18,981 bases of DNA from Atopobiaceae bacterium. GTDB lineage: Bacteria > Actinomycetota > Coriobacteriia > Coriobacteriales > Atopobiaceae. Position numbers and translations under genes: made by a program. This document shows, in pieces, positions 13,595 to 18,981 of this stretch. Below the pieces are notes generated by a model. That model did no database searches and was not told where the DNA came from. It saw only the letters and a list, made by a program, of their open reading frames with translations. The stretch is from NCBI GenBank assembly GCA_017460265.1, contig JAFUBJ010000244.1, positions 1 to 18,981 on the forward strand, in the 5' to 3' direction. Position 1 is the stretch's first letter, and every line of letters begins with the position of its first letter.

Positions 13595-15058
13595 TTACAG
13601 GCCAAGCGTGTCGGCCACCTCTGCGGCGCACGCGAGTCCGTCGGCGATGGCGTTAGCGACGAGCGAGGAGCCCATGCGACAGTCGCCTGCCACAAAGACG
13701 GGGATAGGGCTCTCTGAGATAGTGCGGTGCGAATCCGTGTGCGTCAGAGGCAGATGGCGACCGTCATCGGAACATGTCACGCCAAACACCTGGAACACCT
13801 GGCCCTCAGGGCCGACGAATCCCATGGCTAACAGCACGAGCTGGGCCGGAATGACGCGCTCCGTCTCTGCAAGACGCTCGGGCTTGCCGGAAGACCAGTC
13901 AAGTGATGCGACGCGGAGGCCGCTGACGCGCCCCTCGTCTTGCAGCACCTCGAGCGTGTCGACGGCCCATTGCCGTGGATCGCACCCCTGCAGGGTCTTG
14001 GCCTCAAGCTGTCCATAGTCATCCTTGCGCACCTGGGGCCACTGCGGCCAGCTGTCACCTTCCGCACGTGATGCAGGTGGCTCGGGAAGAAACTCCAGCT
14101 GCGTCACGCTTGCGGCTCCCTGCCTCAGTGCCGTCGCAACGCAGTCGGTGCCCGTGTCTCCTCCGCCAATCACTACCACGTCGCAGCCAGCAGCGCTGAC
14201 CTGCGGTTCGTTGCCATACATGAGCGCCTTGGTCGCGGCGGTGAGGTAGTCCACAGCCAGGACGACGCCGTCCGCGTCCGAGCCTGGAACGGCAATGGTG
14301 CGAGCCTTGCGCGCTCCGGTGGCGATGACCACGGCATCGTGTGACGTGGCAAGCTGCGTTGCGGTGGCCGGTTCGGTCGCGTCGGTATCGCAGAGTATGC
14401 TGATGCCAGAGGATGCCATGAGCGACGTGCGCCGTTCCACCACCTCCTTGGGCAGCTTCATGTTGGGGATGCCGTACATGAGGAGGCCGCCCGCTCGGTC
14501 ATCACGTTCTACCAACGTCACCCGGGCACCGCGTCTCGCAAGCTCCCAAGCGCTGGCAAGGCCGGCCGGCCCAGACCCGATGACGGCCACCTTCGGAGCG
14601 CCTTCCGGTGATGCCTCAAGGTCGAGCGTGCCGAGGCCGTGCGTCCACGCATGGTCGGAGATGGCGCGCTCGTTATCCTTGATAGTGGTCGCTCCGTCGT
14701 GGAGACCTAGGTTGCATGCCGCTTCGCAGAGCGCAGGGCATACCCGGCCCGTAAACTCGGGGAAGGGGTTGGTGAGTGCGAGTCGCTCCGCAGCCTCGTC
14801 CCACAGCCCTCGGAAGACGAGGTCGTTCCATTCGGGTATGAGGTTGTGCAGCGGGCAGCCCGAGGGTCGGGCGCTGCCAAAGCGCGCTCCTACCTGGCAG
14901 AAGGCGACACCGCAGTACATGCAGCGGCTTGCCTGAATCTGCTGCACCTCCGCGGCAAGTGGCAGCGCCAGCTCGCCATAGTCATGCACGGCCTCGCGAG
15001 ACTCGCGCATGGCGTGTTCTTGCCGGCTGATCGTGAGGTATGCTCCTGGCTTTCCCAT
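13595..15058 (-). CDS. gltD: Glutamate synthase small subunit
   Basis: GltD feeds electrons from NAD(P)H through FAD and iron-sulfur clusters to GltB. The 487-residue protein has the N-terminal cysteine set of the family: C46, C49 and C54 (RCMYCGVAFC), C68 (GCPLHNLIPEWNDL), and C107, C111 and C115 (CPALCEAAC), expected to bind two [4Fe-4S] clusters. The FAD site is VIGSGPAGLASAWELARRG (159-177), the NAD(P)H site is VVIGGGDTGTDCV (295-307), and the C-terminal flavin motif is VFVAGDCRMGSSLVANAI (454-471), which differs from the more usual AGDxRRGQSLVV. MGKPGAYL is a typical GltD start; AAGGAGG lies 9 nt upstream. It follows gltB by 4 nt, so the subunits are probably coupled. Confidence 0.96.
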   Translation of the reverse strand: MGKPGAYLTISRQEHAMRESREAVHDYGELALPLAAEVQQIQASRCMYCGVAFCQVGARFGSARPSGCPLHNLIPEWNDLVFRGLWDEAAERLALTNPFPEFTGRVCPALCEAACNLGLHDGATTIKDNERAISDHAWTHGLGTLDLEASPEGAPKVAVIGSGPAGLASAWELARRGARVTLVERDDRAGGLLMYGIPNMKLPKEVVERRTSLMASSGISILCDTDATEPATATQLATSHDAVVIATGARKARTIAVPGSDADGVVLAVDYLTAATKALMYGNEPQVSAAGCDVVVIGGGDTGTDCVATALRQGAASVTQLEFLPEPPASRAEGDSWPQWPQVRKDDYGQLEAKTLQGCDPRQWAVDTLEVLQDEGRVSGLRVASLDWSSGKPERLAETERVIPAQLVLLAMGFVGPEGQVFQVFGVTCSDDGRHLPLTHTDSHRTISESPIPVFVAGDCRMGSSLVANAIADGLACAAEVADTLGL

Positions 15059-15062
15059 GGTC

Positions 15063-18000
15063 CTAAGCCTCCTTCCTGAGCGACTCGAAGGCGAGCTCTA
15101 TGGCCTCTTCCCGGCTCACGCCGCTCGCCTGTTCAAGGTCGGCGCGATCCATGATCTGCTGGTACTCGTGGGGAACCACCTTCAGGAAGTGCCTGCGCGC
15201 GTCGGCAAACTGGTAGAGCAGCTTGATGCCGCGCGGACTCGCCGTCCGCTCCACGTGTTCCTCTATGAGCTTTCTGACCTGCTCGAGCTCGGCGTCGGTG
15301 GGGCGGGTGATCTCGACCATGTCCTTGTTGCAGCGCGCCTCAAACGTGCGCAGCTCGTCGTAGACATAGGCTGTGCCTCCGCTCATTCCTGCGGCAAAGT
15401 TCTGGCCCACCTCGCCCAAGACGAGGACGGTGCCTCCGGTCATGTATTCGCACCCGTGGTTGCCCACGCCTTCCACTACGAGCGTCGCGCCGGAGTTGCG
15501 CACGCCAAAGCGCTGGCCGGCCAGGCCGTTCACAAAGCCCTTTCCGCTCGTCGCCCCATAGAAGGCGACGTTGCCCACGCTGACATTCTCGTCAAACTTG
15601 TAGGACGCGCCTGAGCGGGGACGCACCGAGACGATGCCGCCCGAGAGGCCCTTGCCCACATAGTCGTTGGCGTCGCCTTCGATATTGAGCGTGATGCCCC
15701 GCGGAAGGAACGCCGCGAAGCTCTGTCCGCCCGAGCCCTCGCAATCGATGGTGACGGCACCCTCGGGCAGTCCCTCGGGGTGGGCCTTGGTCACTGCTGC
15801 TCCCAGCATGGTGCCCACGCAGCGGTTGACGTTGTCGATGTCCGCGTGGAAACGCACGGGGACCAGGTGCTCGCGGGCACTCGTGGTGTACGGGACGAAG
15901 AGCGTGGCGTCCAGCGTCTGGTCAAGGTGCAGGTCCGCGGCCATCTCGGGGTAGAAACGCACGCCATCAGCACCCGGTATGGGCTCTGCGAGCTGGGGCG
16001 TCGCCTGATAGAGGAGGGCGGAGAGGTCACAGGAGTTGGCCTTTTGGTGACCGTCGATCGTGCGTTGTCGCAGGCATTCGGGATGGCCCACCATCTCGTC
16101 GATCGTGCGGAAGCCCAAGCGCGCCATGTGCTCGCGCAGGCTCTGCGCTACGAAGGTCATGAAGTTGACCACGTGTTCGGGCTTGCCGGCAAAGCGCCTA
16201 CGCAGGCACTCGTCCTGGGTGCAGATGCCCACGGGACACGTGTCCTGGTGGCAGTCGCGCTGCATGAGGCAACCCATGGCCACCAGCGGCATGGTGGCGA
16301 ACCCAAACTCCTCGGCACCCAGCAGGGCCGCGATGGCCACGTCCCGTCCGTCCATGAGCTTGCCGTCGGTTTCGAGCGTCACACGCGAGCGCAAGCCGTT
16401 CATGAGGAGCGTCTGCTGCGCCTCGGCCAGGCCCAGCTCCCAGGGAAGGCCCGCATGGTAGACGGAGTCGCGCGGAGCGGCACCGGTTCCGCCGTTGGAA
16501 CCAGAGATCAAGATCTTTGCCGCCCCGCCTTTGGCGACACCGGTGGCGATGGTTCCCACGCCTGCCTCGCTCACCAGCTTGACGCTGATGCGCGCCTGGG
16601 GGTTGGCGCACTTCAGGTCAAAGATGAGCTCGGCAAGGTCCTCAATGGAGTAGATGTCGTGGTGGGGTGGGGGAGAGATGAGCCCCACGCCAGGCGTGGA
16701 GTGGCGGATTCGCGCGACCCACGGCCACACCTTCCGGCCGGGGAGGTGGCCACCCTCGCCGGGCTTGGCGCCTTGTGCCATCTTGATCTGGATCTCGGTC
16801 GCGCTGCCCAGGTAGCGGCTCGTCACACCAAAGCGCCCCGACGCCACCTGCTTGATGGCAGAGTTCACGGAGTCGCCGGACGTCAGGGGCGTCTCGCGGG
16901 CAGGATCCTCTCCGCCCTCTCCCGTGTTGGAGCGGCCTTTCAGGCGGTTCATGGCAATGGCGAGGCATTCGTGCGCCTCTTGGCTGATGGAACCAAAGCT
17001 CATCGCGCCTGTGTTGAAGCGCCGAACGATGGAGGAGACGGACTCCACCTCGTCGAGTGGGATAGGGCCGGTTGCCAAGGGGACCAGCTCGAGCAGGTCA
17101 CGGAGCTGAACGGTCTTGCCGGGGCGATGCACCTCGGCGCAGTATTCGCCAAAGAGGGCGTAGTCGTTCTCACGGCAGGCGCGCTGCAGGAGGTAGATGG
17201 CCTGGGGCGTGATGAGGTGCTCCTCGCCTGTGGGGCGCCACTTGGTGATACCCGAGCTTGGAAGCTGCCACATAGTGGACAGCCCGCGGACATGGGCCTG
17301 ACGGTATCGCTCGTCAGCCTCGCGTTGAATTCCCTGCAGATCGATGCCGCCAATGCGGCTGGTGGTGCCGGCAAAGCAGCGGTGCACCACCGAGTCGGCA
17401 AGCCCCAAGACCTCAAAGATCTGGGCCGAGTGGTAGCCCTGCATGGTGGAGATGCCCATCTTGCTCATGATGGAGACGATGCCCGCGGTCACGGCGTGGT
17501 CGTAGTTGGCCTTCGCCTCGCTGGGACCAAGCTCAAGCGCGCCGTTGGCCGAGAGCGCGTCGATGCATGCGTGAGCGAGGTACGGATGGATACCGCTCGC
17601 CGAGTAGCCTACCAGCGCGGCAAAGTCGTGCGGCGAAATGGCATCACCCGTCTCGACGATGAGGTCCGTGCGCATGCGCACTCCTGCCCTGATGAGGTGG
17701 TTGTGCACGCTGCCCAGAGCAAGCAGAGACGGGATGGGAACCTCGCCCGGGTGCGCGCGGTCAGAGATGATGACGATGTTGGAGCCTTCTCGCACCGCCT
17801 GCTCAACGGCCTTGTCGAGCGCGTCGAGCGCCAGCTCAAGCGCGTCGATGGCGCCTCCCGCAGGATAGGTGGCAGTGAACGTGGCAACGCGGAACCCGAC
17901 ACGGTCAATACCGCGGATACGCTCGAAGTCCTCGTCTGACAGGATGAGTCCCGAAAGGCGGATAAGGCGGCAGGTGTCGCGGCAATCCTCCAGCAGGTTG

Positions 18001-18981
18001 CCGTGGTTGCCCAGGTAGAGCACTCCTGAGGTCACCAAGCTCTCGCGCAGGGCGTCGATGGGCGGGTTGGTCACTTGCGCAAAGAGCTCGTTGAAGTAGT
18101 CAAAGAACGAGCGGCAACGACGCGAGAGGATGGCGGGCGGAACGTCGGTGCCCATGGAGGTGAGCGGCGCCGCATCCGTCTGCGCCATGGGTCTCACGAC
18201 CTCCTCGATGTCATCAAAGTGATAGCCGTGGCAGGCAAGGCGAGAGGCCAACGGCTCCTCATCGTCTGACGCCTTGTTTGCGGGGCCATGCAGAGGCAGA
18301 TCAGACACCTCGACCGTCTCGGTGTCCAGCCAGGTACGGAAAGGCTTCTGTGCGGCATAGCCGTCGCGCAGCTCGTCGTTCCAGATGACGCGTCCCTGAC
18401 GTGGGTCGACTACCAGCATCTCTCCTGGGCCGAGGCACCCGGCCTGGAGGATGATGGCAGGGTCGACGTCGATGGCGCCCACCTCGCTTGCGAGGATGAG
18501 ACGGTCGTCGCGCGTCACGTAATAGCGGGCGGGTCGCAGGCCGTTTCGGTCAAGTGCGGCGCCCATGCGCACGCCGTCAGAGAAGGCAATGGCCGCCGGG
18601 CCGTCCCACGGCTCCATCAGCATGGACTGGTAGGCGTCATAGCTGCGTCGTGCATCAGAGAGCTGGTCATTGCGTTCCCAGGGCTCAGGAATCATGAGGG
18701 TGACGGACCGGGCGAGGTCTCGCCCGTTCATCACCAGGAATTCAAGCACGTTGTCCAGGATGGCCGAGTCTGAGCCCTCTCGGTTGATGACGGGAAGTAC
18801 CTTGCGGATGTCTGACCCGAAGATGGGCGAGTAAAGGTGCGGCTCGCGCGCACGAAGCCAGTTGACGTTGCCGCGCAGGGTGTTGATCTCCCTGTTGTGG
18901 ATGATGAGGCGGTTGGGATGCGCGCGCTCCCAGCTGGGCGTGGTGTTGGTTGAGTAGCGCGAGTGCACGAGGGCGAGGGCG
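15063..18981 (-). CDS. gltB: Glutamate synthase large subunit, 5' end outside the window
   Basis: GltB makes two glutamates from glutamine and 2-oxoglutarate, using electrons from GltD. About 1,305 codons are visible; the frame runs through the right edge, so the catalytic Cys1 and roughly the first 200 residues are missing. Numbering from the GTG-coded Val of VHSRYSTNT (18968): the rest of the Ntn glutaminase domain is about 1-205; the central domain about 230-510; the FMN-binding synthase barrel about 570-945, with RFNTGAMSFGSIS (650-662) and ISGSNGGTGAAP (821-832); the [3Fe-4S] cysteines C900, C906 and C911; and the GxGxG beta-helix about 1010-1210. The oxyanion-hole motif, normally HNGEINT, reads HNREINT (24-30), an AGG codon where GGG would give Gly. 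The rest looks intact. gltD follows after 4 nt. Confidence 0.96.
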   Translation of the reverse strand, partial: ALALVHSRYSTNTTPSWERAHPNRLIIHNREINTLRGNVNWLRAREPHLYSPIFGSDIRKVLPVINREGSDSAILDNVLEFLVMNGRDLARSVTLMIPEPWERNDQLSDARRSYDAYQSMLMEPWDGPAAIAFSDGVRMGAALDRNGLRPARYYVTRDDRLILASEVGAIDVDPAIILQAGCLGPGEMLVVDPRQGRVIWNDELRDGYAAQKPFRTWLDTETVEVSDLPLHGPANKASDDEEPLASRLACHGYHFDDIEEVVRPMAQTDAAPLTSMGTDVPPAILSRRCRSFFDYFNELFAQVTNPPIDALRESLVTSGVLYLGNHGNLLEDCRDTCRLIRLSGLILSDEDFERIRGIDRVGFRVATFTATYPAGGAIDALELALDALDKAVEQAVREGSNIVIISDRAHPGEVPIPSLLALGSVHNHLIRAGVRMRTDLIVETGDAISPHDFAALVGYSASGIHPYLAHACIDALSANGALELGPSEAKANYDHAVTAGIVSIMSKMGISTMQGYHSAQIFEVLGLADSVVHRCFAGTTSRIGGIDLQGIQREADERYRQAHVRGLSTMWQLPSSGITKWRPTGEEHLITPQAIYLLQRACRENDYALFGEYCAEVHRPGKTVQLRDLLELVPLATGPIPLDEVESVSSIVRRFNTGAMSFGSISQEAHECLAIAMNRLKGRSNTGEGGEDPARETPLTSGDSVNSAIKQVASGRFGVTSRYLGSATEIQIKMAQGAKPGEGGHLPGRKVWPWVARIRHSTPGVGLISPPPHHDIYSIEDLAELIFDLKCANPQARISVKLVSEAGVGTIATGVAKGGAAKILISGSNGGTGAAPRDSVYHAGLPWELGLAEAQQTLLMNGLRSRVTLETDGKLMDGRDVAIAALLGAEEFGFATMPLVAMGCLMQRDCHQDTCPVGICTQDECLRRRFAGKPEHVVNFMTFVAQSLREHMARLGFRTIDEMVGHPECLRQRTIDGHQKANSCDLSALLYQATPQLAEPIPGADGVRFYPEMAADLHLDQTLDATLFVPYTTSAREHLVPVRFHADIDNVNRCVGTMLGAAVTKAHPEGLPEGAVTIDCEGSGGQSFAAFLPRGITLNIEGDANDYVGKGLSGGIVSVRPRSGASYKFDENVSVGNVAFYGATSGKGFVNGLAGQRFGVRNSGATLVVEGVGNHGCEYMTGGTVLVLGEVGQNFAAGMSGGTAYVYDELRTFEARCNKDMVEITRPTDAELEQVRKLIEEHVERTASPRGIKLLYQFADARRHFLKVVPHEYQQIMDRADLEQASGVSREEAIELAFESLRKEA

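Noticed and set aside
15780..17939. Long plus-strand open frame of 719 codons opposite gltB
   Set aside because: It is antisense to an intact, fully recognisable gltB. High GC leaves long stop-free frames, and the product, rich in His, Val and Gly, matches no family I know.
1..18981. tRNA or rRNA genes, CRISPR arrays, insertion sequences, phage genes
   Set aside because: No direct repeat arrays, transposase or integrase frames, or cloverleaf-like segments were seen; the window is filled by conserved metabolic genes.

Overview
This 18,981-base window is GC-rich and almost fully coding. All fourteen genes I can support lie on the minus strand, so transcription runs from the right edge to the left edge. 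The gene complement points to a high-GC Gram-positive bacterium: a twin-arginine lipoprotein solute receptor, a type III glutamine synthetase, the LL-diaminopimelate aminotransferase route to lysine and peptidoglycan, and strong GGAGG-type ribosome binding sites. My best guess is the class Coriobacteriia (Olsenella, Atopobium or Collinsella relatives). That is inference from protein style and gene set, not a database match.

Layout in transcription order (right to left): gltB (5' end outside the window) and gltD, the two glutamate synthase subunits; dapF and dapL, the diaminopimelate epimerase and aminotransferase, whose frames overlap by 4 nt; a 182-nt gap; glnA, a type III glutamine synthetase; a 75-nt gap almost filled by a perfect 17-bp hairpin; asnB (asparagine synthetase) and purF (amidophosphoribosyltransferase), 3 nt apart; a 214-nt gap with a candidate promoter, a palindrome and a hairpin that covers the next ribosome binding site; a three-gene polar amino acid ABC importer (lipoprotein receptor, permease, ATPase); a cytidylate-kinase-like protein of unknown role; an ArgD-type aminotransferase; a 210-nt gap with a 13-bp hairpin and a 12-bp palindrome; carA; and the first 25 codons of carB.

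The genes form a glutamine economy. The importer probably brings in glutamine or a related polar amino acid, and glutamine synthetase fixes ammonium. Four different glutamine-dependent amidotransferases (GltB, AsnB, PurF, CarA) then spend glutamine nitrogen on glutamate, asparagine, purines, and carbamoyl phosphate for pyrimidines and arginine. DapL and the ArgD-like enzyme use glutamate and 2-oxoglutarate as amino donor and acceptor.

I see no RNA genes, mobile elements, CRISPR arrays or clearly new system. The most notable points are a single-base Gly-to-Arg change in the conserved oxyanion-hole motif of GltB, a hairpin that would mask the ribosome binding site of the importer receptor, and strong hairpins in the glnA-asnB and argD-carA gaps. 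No gene-free stretch exceeds 300 bases.
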